Shown here piece by piece: positions 1 through 9,130 of a stretch of DNA of 64,000 nucleotides. Every line of letters starts with the position of its first letter. Position 1 is the first letter of the stretch. The notes below the pieces were generated by a model. That model ran no database searches and was not told the DNA's origin. It saw only the letters and a program-made list of their open reading frames with translations. Position numbers and translations under genes: made by a program. Source of the stretch: Pedobacter soli (GTDB lineage: Bacteria > Bacteroidota > Bacteroidia > Sphingobacteriales > Sphingobacteriaceae); the NCBI RefSeq assembly GCF_900101435.1, contig NZ_FMZH01000006.1, positions 126,902-190,901 of the forward strand, given 5' to 3'.

Positions 1-111
1 CTATCTGGCCGTATAACAATAAGTAATGGCAGATAAGCAATTGGAATTTTAACCGAAGATGCAGAGATTAGATATTTGTTTTGTATCCCAATCAAAAGGG
101 ACTGGCAGCAA

Positions 112-1131
112 ATGGAAGAATCATTAAGAAAAATCAGAAAAAGTTTAATTGTTGTGATCGCCCTTGCGGTGATACTTTTAGGCCTTATTGTAGCTTTAGT
201 TTTGAGCAGAACAGGCCAGCATGCATCGCTTCTGATAGAAAAAAACGCGAAGGGGAAAGAAAAAAAGCAGGATAGCCTGACGGCAGCTATCTGGAAATCA
301 CCCGATGTAGCAGCCATTAACAATCAGCAGCAGAAAGAACTGGTAAGTTATGGGCGTGAGCTCATTGCCAGTACGGCCCAATACCTCGGCCCAGAAGGTA
401 CGGTTGGGAAGCTCAGCAACGGCATGAATTGTCAAAACTGCCATCTCGATGCGGGTACCAAACCATTTGGCAACAACTATTCAGCTGTATTTTCTACCTA
501 CCCCAAATTCAGGGCCAGATCGGGCACTAAAGAAACCATTGTTAAGCGCATTTCAGATTGCTTTGAGCGAAGCCTCAATGGTACCCCACCCGATAGTACA
601 GGCAGGGAAATGAAAGCCATGGTTGCCTATATCAGCTTTTTGGGAAGAGAAGTAAAAAAAGGAAGTTCGCCTAAAGGTAGCGGTATTGTAAAACTTGCTT
701 TCCTGTCGCGCCCGGCCGATCCGCTGAAAGGAAAACTCACCTATCAGGCCAAATGCGTTTCGTGCCACGGCAGCAATGGCGAGGGCCTGCCTGCTCCTGA
801 TAAAAAAACATTCACCTACCCGCCGCTATGGGGTCCGCACAGTTACAATGATGCCGCAGGTCTTTACCGGCTTTCTAATTTTGCCGGCTACATTAAAAAC
901 AATATGCCTTATGGCGCCAGTTACGAAAACCAGCTGCTCAGCGATGAAGAATCGTGGGACCTGGCAGCCTTCGTAAACAGCCAGTCGCGGCCACATAAAG
1001 ATCAGCACAGCGACTGGTCGGATATTTCGAAAAAGCCAATCGATTTCCCGTTCGGGCCTTATACCGATCAGTTTACAGAAATACAACACAAATACGGCCC
1101 TTTTAGTCCCATTAAAAAGGCTCACCTTTAA
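112..1131 (+). CDS. TsdA-like membrane-anchored dihaem cytochrome c
   Basis: Predicted thiosulfate dehydrogenase (TsdA) family protein, a periplasmic enzyme type that interconverts thiosulfate and tetrathionate using c-type haems. From the ATG at 112 it has 339 residues: one hydrophobic anchor at about 11-32, haem motif CQNCH at 107-111, the family-like stretch ending FRARSG, a lone Cys150 in ISDCFERSLNG, a second haem motif CVSCH at 215-219 and Met265 in NNMP. In characterised TsdA, haem 1 has a Cys axial ligand and haem 2 a Met; Cys150 and Met265 sit where those ligands would be expected (inference from motif context). A TTG at 76 would add 12 residues before the anchor and is less likely. 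It is the first of three codirectional genes with gaps of 22 and 18 bases. It could instead be another dihaem cytochrome with a different substrate. Confidence 0.75.
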   Translation: MEESLRKIRKSLIVVIALAVILLGLIVALVLSRTGQHASLLIEKNAKGKEKKQDSLTAAIWKSPDVAAINNQQQKELVSYGRELIASTAQYLGPEGTVGKLSNGMNCQNCHLDAGTKPFGNNYSAVFSTYPKFRARSGTKETIVKRISDCFERSLNGTPPDSTGREMKAMVAYISFLGREVKKGSSPKGSGIVKLAFLSRPADPLKGKLTYQAKCVSCHGSNGEGLPAPDKKTFTYPPLWGPHSYNDAAGLYRLSNFAGYIKNNMPYGASYENQLLSDEESWDLAAFVNSQSRPHKDQHSDWSDISKKPIDFPFGPYTDQFTEIQHKYGPFSPIKKAHL

Positions 1132-1153
1132 AATTTATAAACAACACCATAAC

Positions 1154-1615
1154 ATGAAAACTTACCAATTACTCCCGATAGTGGTATTCAGCTTTTTAAG
1201 CTTGAACCTATCTGCCCAGCAAAAGCAAACCGACCCGAAAAGCTTTCACGGTGCAGTGGCCACAGCTAAACATTATAAAGCCGTTTATCAGCTCAACACC
1301 GATGATGACAAAAAGATACAGGGTACACTCAAGAATATCTCGAATGCACTGGAAGACCCGCGTTTGAAAGGAAAACTGGAGCTTGAACTGGTTGTACATG
1401 GTGGTGGCGTAGCTGCATTTAAGAAAGGTTCGGCTTACGAGCAGCAGCTGCTGGCGCTGCAAAAGGCAGGCGTAATTCTGGCCGAATGCGAAAACACCCT
1501 GAGGGAACGCAATATTTCAAAAGATGAGCTCTTTGATTTTATCTCTTTTGTTCCCAGTGGGAATGGAGAACTGATCATCCGTCAGCAACAAGGCTGGGCC
1601 ATTATACATCCTTAA
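1154..1615 (+). CDS. secreted DsrE/DsrF-like protein
   Basis: 153 residues with a Sec signal peptide (cleavage near residue 21, after LSAQ), so it is probably periplasmic. The rest matches the DsrE/DsrF-like fold as found in many Bacteroidota: a central VVHGGGVAAF stretch, a single Cys in LAECENTL (the position of the sulfur-carrying Cys in related proteins), and the ending VPSGNGELIIRQQQGWAIIHP shortened here to its last part GWAIIHP. DsrE-type proteins commonly bind or relay sulfane sulfur. Its place between a TsdA-like cytochrome and a solute-binding protein makes a role in periplasmic sulfur chemistry plausible, but that is inference. The 22-base gap to the upstream gene suggests one transcript. 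Confidence 0.75.
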   Translation: MKTYQLLPIVVFSFLSLNLSAQQKQTDPKSFHGAVATAKHYKAVYQLNTDDDKKIQGTLKNISNALEDPRLKGKLELELVVHGGGVAAFKKGSAYEQQLLALQKAGVILAECENTLRERNISKDELFDFISFVPSGNGELIIRQQQGWAIIHP

Positions 1616-1633
1616 ACCACACCATTATTTAAT

Positions 1634-2551
1634 ATGAAAGCTGTTTTTTCTACTGCGGCTATGGCATTTATTTGCCTGTTTGCTACGAAAAGCCAGGCGC
1701 AGGATCAGAAATTTGACCCGCCCTGGAATAAACCTTTTAACGATGGGCTCCATTTCACCGTTAAAGGTATTGATAATGTGCCTGATATTTATGGCGACAT
1801 CACAGACCCGCAGCTGGTGGTATTCTTTGCCGGAAACCAGTTTATGGTGATTGATGATCTTTTTGCTGAATTTAAAAAAGCCTACCCCCAATATACCCGC
1901 ATTTTTGCCGAAACATTACCTCCGGGTATCCTGGCCAAACAAATTCAGTCGGGATCGATTACCATCGGCAACATGCGAATCGCCCATCAACCCGATGTGT
2001 ATACGGCAGGAAAATCTAAAATAACCGAATTTGCAGACTGGTTTTCTTTAACGAAACCATACGCCAAAAATAAACTGGCCATTATGGTGCAGCAAGGTAA
2101 CCCCCAACACATTAAAGGGCTCACCGATTTAGGTAAAGCAGGTGTTAAAGTTGCCATGCCCAATCCCAAATGGGAAGGTATTGGTAAGCGCATTGAAGAG
2201 GCTTATGTAAAAGCCGGGGGAGAAAAGCTGAAAAATACGATTATGCGCGACAAAGTAAAGGACGGCAGCGTTTTTCTAACGCAGATCCATCACCGCCAAA
2301 CGCCTCTGCGTATCCTTTATGGTGCTTCACAGGCAGGTCCGGTATGGTATTCAGAAGCTTTTTATCAGCAGATGATTGGTCATCCGGTTGAGCTGATAGC
2401 CATTCCCGATAGCGAGAATATCGAGGCAACTTATGTGGCCGGCTTAATGAAAAATGCCCCACACCCGCAGGCTGCAAAGGATTTTATGGAATTCATGACC
2501 AGTACCAAAGCCAAAGAAATTTACCGGAAATTTGGCTTTACCACCGATTAA
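1634..2551 (+). CDS. periplasmic solute-binding protein (molybdate/sulfate-binding or AcfC-like type)
   Basis: 305 residues with a signal peptide ending near residue 22 (SQAQ). The body resembles type 2 periplasmic binding proteins of the ModA/sulfate-binding and AcfC group: an early VVFFAGNQFMVIDDL strand-helix, ETLPPGILAKQI in the first lobe, AMPNPKWEGIGKRIEEAY at the hinge and a C-terminal FMEFMTSTKAKEIYRKFGF helix. The usual ligands of such proteins are oxyanions. No ABC permease or ATPase is adjacent, so it may sense or deliver a ligand to the neighbouring redox proteins rather than feed a transporter. It ends the three-gene cluster that starts at 112, and an inverted repeat follows at 2571. 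Confidence 0.7.
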   Translation: MKAVFSTAAMAFICLFATKSQAQDQKFDPPWNKPFNDGLHFTVKGIDNVPDIYGDITDPQLVVFFAGNQFMVIDDLFAEFKKAYPQYTRIFAETLPPGILAKQIQSGSITIGNMRIAHQPDVYTAGKSKITEFADWFSLTKPYAKNKLAIMVQQGNPQHIKGLTDLGKAGVKVAMPNPKWEGIGKRIEEAYVKAGGEKLKNTIMRDKVKDGSVFLTQIHHRQTPLRILYGASQAGPVWYSEAFYQQMIGHPVELIAIPDSENIEATYVAGLMKNAPHPQAAKDFMEFMTSTKAKEIYRKFGFTTD

Positions 2552-2570
2552 CCGCTGGCGCTAAAACAGC

Positions 2571-2611
2571 AATCAGTATTACCGGGCTAGTAAATCCTGG
2601 TAATACTGATT
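2571..2611. terminator. inverted repeat between convergent genes
   Basis: AATCAGTATTACC and GGTAATACTGATT form a 13-base arm pair around a loop of about 15 bases. It lies between the stop codons of the plus-strand binding protein and the minus-strand efflux operon. There is no clear T tract on either side, so a bidirectional terminator is likely but not certain. Confidence 0.5.
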
Positions 2612-2635
2612 CGAAAAAGATGCAAAAACAAGCGG

Positions 2636-3715
2636 TTAAAGCTTTTCGCCTGCTTTAATCTCGTCGTTAGCCGGAGAGATAATTTCGTCGCCGGCTTTTA
2701 ACTCGCCAAATACCTCAGTCAGGTCATTGCCTTTCATTCCTTCCTTGATGTCTACCAGCTGTGTTTTACCGCCTGAAACGGTAACGACATATTTCTTTTC
2801 GGTTGAACGTACAATGGCTGCATTGGGCACGAGTAAAGATGTTGATCCCGATTTTAAAGGAATTTCTACCTCGGCATACATACCGGCTTTTAAACGGTTA
2901 TCCTTGTTCGCTACATCAATTTCGACGGTTTCCTGCCGCATATTCCCTAACGAATTGGCCGAACGGCTGATCCGGGCTTTCCGCTTTTCTCCCGGCAGGG
3001 CATTAAAATGAAAACTTACCTGCTGCTCCAGATCTACTTTATCTACATAATCTTCGGGAATAGAAACTTCGAGCCTCATGTGGGTAAGATCCTGCAGTAC
3101 CAGCATGGGTAAATCGCTGCTTTTCCCAGCCGAAACCAGCGCTCCCGGAGAAATGTTCCGGTCAACAATTACCCCATCAAATGGCGCATATACTTTCAGG
3201 TAATCCTGCATGGTACGTACCGACGAAACATTGGAGCGCTCGGCCTCTGCTATGGCCTTATCTCCACGCATCCTCGAAAGGGCATTATCCAGATCGAGCT
3301 GAGATACTGCTCCCTCTTCGCGTGCTGCCTCTTTTAACCTTCTGTATTTCTCAGCACTGGCAGAAGCATTTTCGCGCGATTGCAAATACCTCGAATTGGC
3401 CGATTGCAATTGCGACTCGAGCTCAGGTGCTTCGAGGGTCATTAACAACTGTCCTTTTTTAACCCGCGTGCCCAGATCGACCAGGATATTTTTAACAAAA
3501 CCATTTGCTTTAGGGAAGATGTTAACCTGATTAAATGGCTTAAGCACCCCGGGGATACGGGTATAACTGGATAGGGCCTGCTCCTGTACCTTTGTGGTTT
3601 CGTACCGGGCATCTTTGGCCTTGCCTTCGGGACTGATATCAACCGGTTTATTTCCTGTTGAACAGGAAGCGAATACAGATAACAATATGATGGCTGGAAT
3701 GAATTGTATTTTCAT
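2636..3715 (-). CDS. RND efflux periplasmic adaptor (membrane fusion protein)
   Basis: 359-residue HlyD/AcrA-type adaptor that would bridge the RND permease and TolC. A lipoprotein-type signal is present (FASCS, Cys at about 19). The first beta-barrel/lipoyl half starts with IPGVLKPFNQVNIFPKANG. An alpha-helical hairpin with many Ala/Glu/Arg residues spans about 100-165, then the second lipoyl half APFDGVIVDRNISPGALVS, and a C-terminal barrel to the end. It is the last gene of a minus-strand operon: the permease ends 12 bases upstream. Confidence 0.9.
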   Translation of the reverse strand: MKIQFIPAIILLSVFASCSTGNKPVDISPEGKAKDARYETTKVQEQALSSYTRIPGVLKPFNQVNIFPKANGFVKNILVDLGTRVKKGQLLMTLEAPELESQLQSANSRYLQSRENASASAEKYRRLKEAAREEGAVSQLDLDNALSRMRGDKAIAEAERSNVSSVRTMQDYLKVYAPFDGVIVDRNISPGALVSAGKSSDLPMLVLQDLTHMRLEVSIPEDYVDKVDLEQQVSFHFNALPGEKRKARISRSANSLGNMRQETVEIDVANKDNRLKAGMYAEVEIPLKSGSTSLLVPNAAIVRSTEKKYVVTVSGGKTQLVDIKEGMKGNDLTEVFGELKAGDEIISPANDEIKAGEKL

Positions 3716-3727
3716 GTGTTTTTAAGA

Positions 3728-6700
3728 TTAAATTTTAGATTTACGGGGCATTAAATTAGGTTCCTGATAACTGCTTTTACGCTGTACCCAGGCAAATACC
3801 TGTGGCAGGATAAAGAGTGCGGCCAGTGTAGAGAACAATAAACCACCAATTACAGCCCTGCCTAAAGGGGCGGTCTGCTCGCCTGATTCGCCCATACCCG
3901 AGGCCATTGGGATCATTCCTGCGATCATGGCAAAACTGGTCATTAAGATTGGCCTCAAACGAATACCTGCGCTCATAACAGCGGCCCGTCCGGCGTCTTT
4001 GTACTCCAGCCTGAGTTTTTCGGCATTGGTTACAATTAATATGGCATTGGCTACCGATACACCTGTAGACATGATCATGCCCATGTAACTCTGTAAATTC
4101 AGCGTTGAACCGGTAAGCAGCAAGGCTATGAGCGCACCCAATATTACCGCCGGCACGGTAGAGAGTACCGTAAGCGATAGTTTGAAAGATTGATAGTTGG
4201 CGGCCAGCAATAAAAAGATAACCAGAATGGCAAAGGCTAAACCTCCCTGTAAGCTCGAAAGGGTTTCGGTGAGCAGGCTCGACATGCCCTTTACTTCGGC
4301 AGTAAGTCCTTTGGGTGGTGCACCTACTGTTTTCAGCGCCTTTTGCACCGCCGAAGTTGCCGTTCCCAGATCCTTTTTATAAATATTTGCACTAACAGTT
4401 AAAAACCTGCGCGGCCCCGTTCTGTCGTATTCTCCCGGAACATAGGATGTATTGAAAGTAGCAATATCGCCCAATACCGGACTACTCTGTCCTTTTACCA
4501 GTGGTATTTCTTTCAGTTCATCCATATTATTCATCACATATTCCGGTACCTGAACCTGCACCTGATAGGTGTAAGCGGTTTTTTCATCGAGCCATTGGTT
4601 TTTTTCGGTAAAACGGCTGGATGAGGTACTGGCCGTAACCGAACGGGCAATATCGACCACATTGAGCCCAAACTGAGCCGCCTTAAGCCTATCGAGCGTA
4701 ATGGAAACGACAGGAATATGTAGCGGTTGCGAAATCTGGATATCCCTGAGGTAGTCAATCTTTTTAAGCTGGGCAATTACCCGGTTCGAATAATTTTCGA
4801 TCTGGGCCATATCCTTACCAGCTACCCTAACCTCAATCGGCGTAGCCGCTCCCTGGCTCATAATTTTCTCCGTCATATCAATCGGCTCGAAAGTAATCCG
4901 CAAATCGGGAAGCTTATAAGCGATATTTTTCCGCAGGGCATCTTTCAGTTCATCCATATTCACCTTATAATCTTCGTCAAGATTAACCTGCAGCACCGCC
5001 TCATGGGTGCCGGTGTTAAAAATATAGAGGTTACTGGTTCCGTAACTACTCGGGATAAGCCCCACGTAACCTGAGCTAACCGCAACATGGTTATCAACCG
5101 TTTGGTTGATGATGGAGAGTACCTGCTTAAATTTTTCTTCCGTTCTTTCCAGTCTGGTTCCATCGGGTGCTTTAATGCGGATCTGAAATTGCCCGTTATT
5201 CAGTTTGGGCATCATATCTTTCCCGATCAACACAAAACCTGCTCCTGCCAGCGCGATTACACCAACCAGATAAACCAGTACCACCAGTCGTTTTTTCGGC
5301 ATCCATTTTTCGATAATACCGATAAAACGGATCTTAACCTTTTCAAAGAAATCGTTATTTTCTGGCATTTCCTGTTCTGCATGTAAGTGCGCTTCTACCT
5401 GTTCCTGCTCCCGCGAGTCAAGCGCCTCTCCCGCATGGGCATGTACCTGACCATGATGATAATGCTGGTACCGTTCTGCTTTAATCATCCAGTTACTCAG
5501 GATAGGAACAAGCGTTTGGGCTACAATAAAGGATACAATCATGGTAAAGCCAATGGATAGCGATAGCGGCAGGAACATGGCCTTCGGAATACCGTTCATC
5601 ATAAACGAAGGGGCAAAAACAGCCAGAATACAAAGCAGGATCAACAATAAAGGGAAAGCAATCTCTTCACAGGCATCGTAAATGGCCTCGCGCTTGGGTT
5701 TGCCCATTTCCAGATGCTGGTGGATATTTTCAATGGTAACCGTAGCCTGATCAACCAGGATACCAATGGCCAGGGCCAGTCCGCTTAACGTCATGATGTT
5801 AATGGTTTGGCCAAACATGCCCAGCAATAAAACCCCGATCATGATGGATACCGGAATGGTGATTACCACAATCAGGCTGCTCCTCAAATCCCTTAAAAAG
5901 AGTAGCACCATCAGGCCGGTTAAAAGCGCGCCCAAACCACCTTCAGTAATGAGACTTTTTACCGAATTAATTACCGCTACAGACTGGTCAAACTCGTATG
6001 AAATGTGCACATCATCAGGCAAAAGGCTTTGCATTTCAGGGATTTTGGATTTCAGAGCCTGTACCACCGACCAGGTAGAAGCATCGGCCGTTTTAACCAC
6101 CGGGATATACACAGAGCGTTTCCCATTAATCAGCGCATAATCAACCGTTACATCGGCCGCATCGGCCACCCGGGCTACATCACGCACCAATATAGACACA
6201 CCGTTTTTGGTGGCGATGGGAATATTGTTAAACTCGTCTACCTGCTTTACCAACGAATTCATGGAGGTAACCATCATGGTATTATCCAGTCTTAAGTTAC
6301 CGGAAGGCGACATGACATTGAATTTTGAAAGCGCCGAAACCACCTCGTCGGGAGTCAAATTATAACTCCGGAGTTTACTGGGATCAACACTGATGGTAAT
6401 GGAGCGCGAATTGGCACCAAAGGGAGGTGGGGCCGATAATCCGGCAACGGCCGAAAACATGGGCCGTATGCGGGTGGCCGCCATATCGTATATTTCTTTT
6501 AAACTGCGCGACTTTGCCGATAACACGAGCTGACCGACAGGTAAGGATGAGGCATCGAAACGCACCACCTGCGGCGGCAATGCACCTGGCGGAAAAAACT
6601 TCATCGCACGGTTAACCTGCAAGGCCACCTGTGCCGAAGCTTCGGCCATATTGGTGTTTTCATAAAAACTGAGCTTAAGCATGGTAAGCCCCTGAATATT

Positions 6701-6949
6701 TTTAGCGGTGATGTTCTTAACCCCGTTCACATATAAAAACTGATCTTGTAAACGCGTTGAAAAGAAACCTTCCATCTGCTGGGGCGACATACCGCCATAA
6801 GATTCGATCACATATATAGTTGGTGCATTGAGCTGCGGAAAGATATCTATCGGGATTTTTAAAGCACCCAGCACTGCAAAAATGAGCAGACTGGCCACAA
6901 TCACCACTGTTGTAACCGGCTTTTTCAAAGCCGAGGTAACCATTGACAT
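3728..6949 (-). CDS. RND-family efflux permease (AcrB/CzcA superfamily)
   Basis: 1073 residues, the normal length for a proton-driven inner-membrane RND pump with two six-TM halves and two large periplasmic loops. The TM4 region reads GILVDQATVTIEN. AcrB-type pumps have Asp-Asp (407/408) at this point in the proton relay; here it is Asp400-Gln401. A cytoplasmic loop at about 491-528 between the halves holds seven His (496, 498, 499, 503, 505, 521, 523), many in HxH patterns. TolC and adaptor genes flank it (gaps of 6 and 12 bases). Substrate class cannot be told: drugs, metals or lipids are all possible. Confidence 0.9.
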   Translation of the reverse strand: MSMVTSALKKPVTTVVIVASLLIFAVLGALKIPIDIFPQLNAPTIYVIESYGGMSPQQMEGFFSTRLQDQFLYVNGVKNITAKNIQGLTMLKLSFYENTNMAEASAQVALQVNRAMKFFPPGALPPQVVRFDASSLPVGQLVLSAKSRSLKEIYDMAATRIRPMFSAVAGLSAPPPFGANSRSITISVDPSKLRSYNLTPDEVVSALSKFNVMSPSGNLRLDNTMMVTSMNSLVKQVDEFNNIPIATKNGVSILVRDVARVADAADVTVDYALINGKRSVYIPVVKTADASTWSVVQALKSKIPEMQSLLPDDVHISYEFDQSVAVINSVKSLITEGGLGALLTGLMVLLFLRDLRSSLIVVITIPVSIMIGVLLLGMFGQTINIMTLSGLALAIGILVDQATVTIENIHQHLEMGKPKREAIYDACEEIAFPLLLILLCILAVFAPSFMMNGIPKAMFLPLSLSIGFTMIVSFIVAQTLVPILSNWMIKAERYQHYHHGQVHAHAGEALDSREQEQVEAHLHAEQEMPENNDFFEKVKIRFIGIIEKWMPKKRLVVLVYLVGVIALAGAGFVLIGKDMMPKLNNGQFQIRIKAPDGTRLERTEEKFKQVLSIINQTVDNHVAVSSGYVGLIPSSYGTSNLYIFNTGTHEAVLQVNLDEDYKVNMDELKDALRKNIAYKLPDLRITFEPIDMTEKIMSQGAATPIEVRVAGKDMAQIENYSNRVIAQLKKIDYLRDIQISQPLHIPVVSITLDRLKAAQFGLNVVDIARSVTASTSSSRFTEKNQWLDEKTAYTYQVQVQVPEYVMNNMDELKEIPLVKGQSSPVLGDIATFNTSYVPGEYDRTGPRRFLTVSANIYKKDLGTATSAVQKALKTVGAPPKGLTAEVKGMSSLLTETLSSLQGGLAFAILVIFLLLAANYQSFKLSLTVLSTVPAVILGALIALLLTGSTLNLQSYMGMIMSTGVSVANAILIVTNAEKLRLEYKDAGRAAVMSAGIRLRPILMTSFAMIAGMIPMASGMGESGEQTAPLGRAVIGGLLFSTLAALFILPQVFAWVQRKSSYQEPNLMPRKSKI

Positions 6950-6955
6950 ATTTTT

Positions 6956-8347
6956 TTATTTTAAAGAGTTCAATAAGGAATCGATTTGATTGGTTGCGAT
7001 CGCTTTCTGAAAAAGCGCCCGGCTATAGAGGTATTTGGCACTCACATAATCTGTTTCGGCCCGGTACAGGATATTCAAAGCCGCATCAAGCGAAATAATA
7101 TCGGTAAGGCCGTTTTTATACAGAGATAGTTTCTGCCGGTAGCCCGCCCGGGCTGCCTGTAACTGCCTCGGAATTTCAGTCAGCCTTTTATGCGCAGTCT
7201 GCAATTCTACATCAGCCTGCAGCGCAGCATTGCTAAGCAGCTGCCTTTCTTGCTGCAGGTTTTTCAGGTTATAAGTACTGTTGGCCTTTTGCGTGCGTAG
7301 TTTAAGTTGACGGCGCTTAAGGTCGAAAAGATTGTAGCTGATGCCCAGGCCCACAAAATAATTCTGACGCTGCCACTCCAGCCCGGTCGATAAATGGTTA
7401 AAAGTATCATTGGCATCAATACTCGACCCCCTCGACCATGCCGTGGCCTGCAAACTGATTTTAGGATTGTAGGATTTTTTAACCAGGCTCTCCTTTTCCA
7501 TACTGGCCTGATAACTTTTACGGTAAAAATCGAGCAAAGGATGCGAAGAACTATCGGTAAGGTTAACCGATAAACTGATCTCGAGTAAACGGAGCTTATC
7601 GAGCAGGGAAGTATCGGCAACGATGCTATCTTTTGCAATGCCGCTTATGGCAGCTAAATTAAGCTGTACCTTTTTATAGGTATTTTCGAGCTCAATATAA
7701 TTTAACCGCGACTTGGATAGCTCTGCATTAGCGATACTGGTATCGACCCCCGGTCGGATACCACTCCTGGCAAGCGAACCGATCGATCTGCTGATCTGAC
7801 CATTGCGGGTGATGTTATTTCGCTGAATCTCGAGTAGATCCTGGATTTTCATCAGGCTCAGGTAATCGTCCAGCGCCTGGGCTTTAAGCTGGAAACGGCT
7901 TTGTGCATAACGCGAGCGTTCAGCATCAAGTGTAGCCCTGGCGGCATTGTTTGCAGCCTGATAAGCGCCGAAATTGTAAATTTCCCAGTCGAGGGAAACA
8001 ATGCCCAGGTTGCTGAGTGAGGCCTGCATATTACTGGTTGTTCTAACTCCTCTGGAATTTGAGGGCACGATTCCAAAAGCCATATAAGGGCCGGCAACAT
8101 TGTTATTAGAGCCTAAATCTGCCTGATAGCTCAGACGCAGATTAGGTAGTGCATTTGCATTGGTTTCTTTAAGTAGTGATTCGCTGATTTGGATAGCCGA
8201 AGAATCGGTTGCCAGTTTAGGCGAAAAGGCCATTACATGGTTAAGTAAATCAGGGATGGCAAGTGGTTTGGAAAAATCCTGGGCACTTGCCAGTTGCCCA
8301 AAACATAAGCATAGGATAAAACAGGAAACCTGTTGAATTCGTTTCAT
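6956..8347 (-). CDS. TolC-family outer membrane efflux protein
   Basis: 463 residues with a signal peptide ending near ASAQ (residue 22). The two repeated helical halves typical of outer membrane efflux proteins are visible, with long Ala/Gln/Leu-rich helices and the segment VGLGISYNLFDLKRRQLKL that corresponds to the conserved GLxxxxPLFDGGRR region. It would form the outer membrane channel of the adjacent RND pump. Its stop codon is 6 bases from the permease start. Confidence 0.88.
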   Translation of the reverse strand: MKRIQQVSCFILCLCFGQLASAQDFSKPLAIPDLLNHVMAFSPKLATDSSAIQISESLLKETNANALPNLRLSYQADLGSNNNVAGPYMAFGIVPSNSRGVRTTSNMQASLSNLGIVSLDWEIYNFGAYQAANNAARATLDAERSRYAQSRFQLKAQALDDYLSLMKIQDLLEIQRNNITRNGQISRSIGSLARSGIRPGVDTSIANAELSKSRLNYIELENTYKKVQLNLAAISGIAKDSIVADTSLLDKLRLLEISLSVNLTDSSSHPLLDFYRKSYQASMEKESLVKKSYNPKISLQATAWSRGSSIDANDTFNHLSTGLEWQRQNYFVGLGISYNLFDLKRRQLKLRTQKANSTYNLKNLQQERQLLSNAALQADVELQTAHKRLTEIPRQLQAARAGYRQKLSLYKNGLTDIISLDAALNILYRAETDYVSAKYLYSRALFQKAIATNQIDSLLNSLK

Positions 8348-8456
8348 TTCAAAAATTATAAATCGGAAAAAATTAAATTAATGGCTACAGCATAGCATTA
8401 ACCAATCGGATCAATTGTCCCGGTTAACGATAACTGTAAATAAGAAACGGACGATC

Positions 8457-8828
8457 TCAGATCCTGAAAACCTGAATGGAAAGATAAATTGGAATTTGCC
8501 GGGTAAAATTCGGGCTACTGAACAGCTTTCTGCTGTAACGGAATAAGGGCATGAAAAGCCCCATAACAAAACAAACGCTAACCAGTAAACTTACCTGCGC
8601 CAACACAGGAGCTTTCTTACGTTCTTCCAAAATACATTTAAACTGCCTGCTAAGCTCTGAAGTTTTACCTACCGGCACTAAATTTTTCTGTTTTTCGAAG
8701 CGCGAATTTCCAATACCCAGCACCGAAAGATTAGGTAGCAGGAAGATATTGGAAAGTGAAATCAACAGGTAGCATAAAACTACGCCAAGAATGGAGAAGT
8801 TATAAACCTGCTTTTGCTTTGATTTCAT
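8457..8828 (-). CDS. small membrane protein heading the RND operon
   Basis: 123 residues, not recognised. Two hydrophobic segments, about 11-33 and 76-96, are joined by a basic linker with one Cys; the C-terminal part is basic. It lies 109 bases upstream of the TolC gene on the same strand, so it may be the first gene of the efflux operon. Bacteroidota RND operons sometimes begin with small membrane proteins, but no function can be assigned. The gene call rests on length, TM pattern and orientation. Confidence 0.5.
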   Translation of the reverse strand: MKSKQKQVYNFSILGVVLCYLLISLSNIFLLPNLSVLGIGNSRFEKQKNLVPVGKTSELSRQFKCILEERKKAPVLAQVSLLVSVCFVMGLFMPLFRYSRKLFSSPNFTRQIPIYLSIQVFRI

Positions 8829-9130
8829 TTAAATTGGGTGTGCTTTGTTATAGAACGCTAAATTGAATATTTTGATTGAAAAGGAGCTTTGAGCTTTTGT
8901 AAAAAAAACATAGACATTGTTTTATGCCTCATCAGAAAGTGTCCTGTTTAACGCTTGTAAATACCCGTCCTACCTTCGGTTGAGCAAAAAACAACCAAAC
9001 ACTGCAGGAGTAGCACGTAAAGGAGTATCAATAAAATACTGTATTACAGATAATTAACAAACAAGCAAGAAAAATCAAAATCCGTGGAATGGACATGCTT
9101 CGTAACTGAGCACATAACAACAACCAATCC
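8829..9130. other. intergenic region between efflux operon and fasciclin gene
   Basis: About 300 bases between divergent genes. It should hold promoters for both directions, but no clean TTTG plus TAnnTTTG pair is visible and no structured RNA or repeat was recognised. Confidence 0.4.

Noticed and set aside
1..75. End of an upstream gene at the window edge
   Set aside because: Short open readings reach stop codons in this stretch, but 75 bases are too few to support any protein.
3728..6949. Heavy-metal (CzcA) assignment for the RND pump
   Set aside because: The His-rich loop is suggestive, but the TM4 motif and the lack of metal-resistance neighbours do not decide the substrate.
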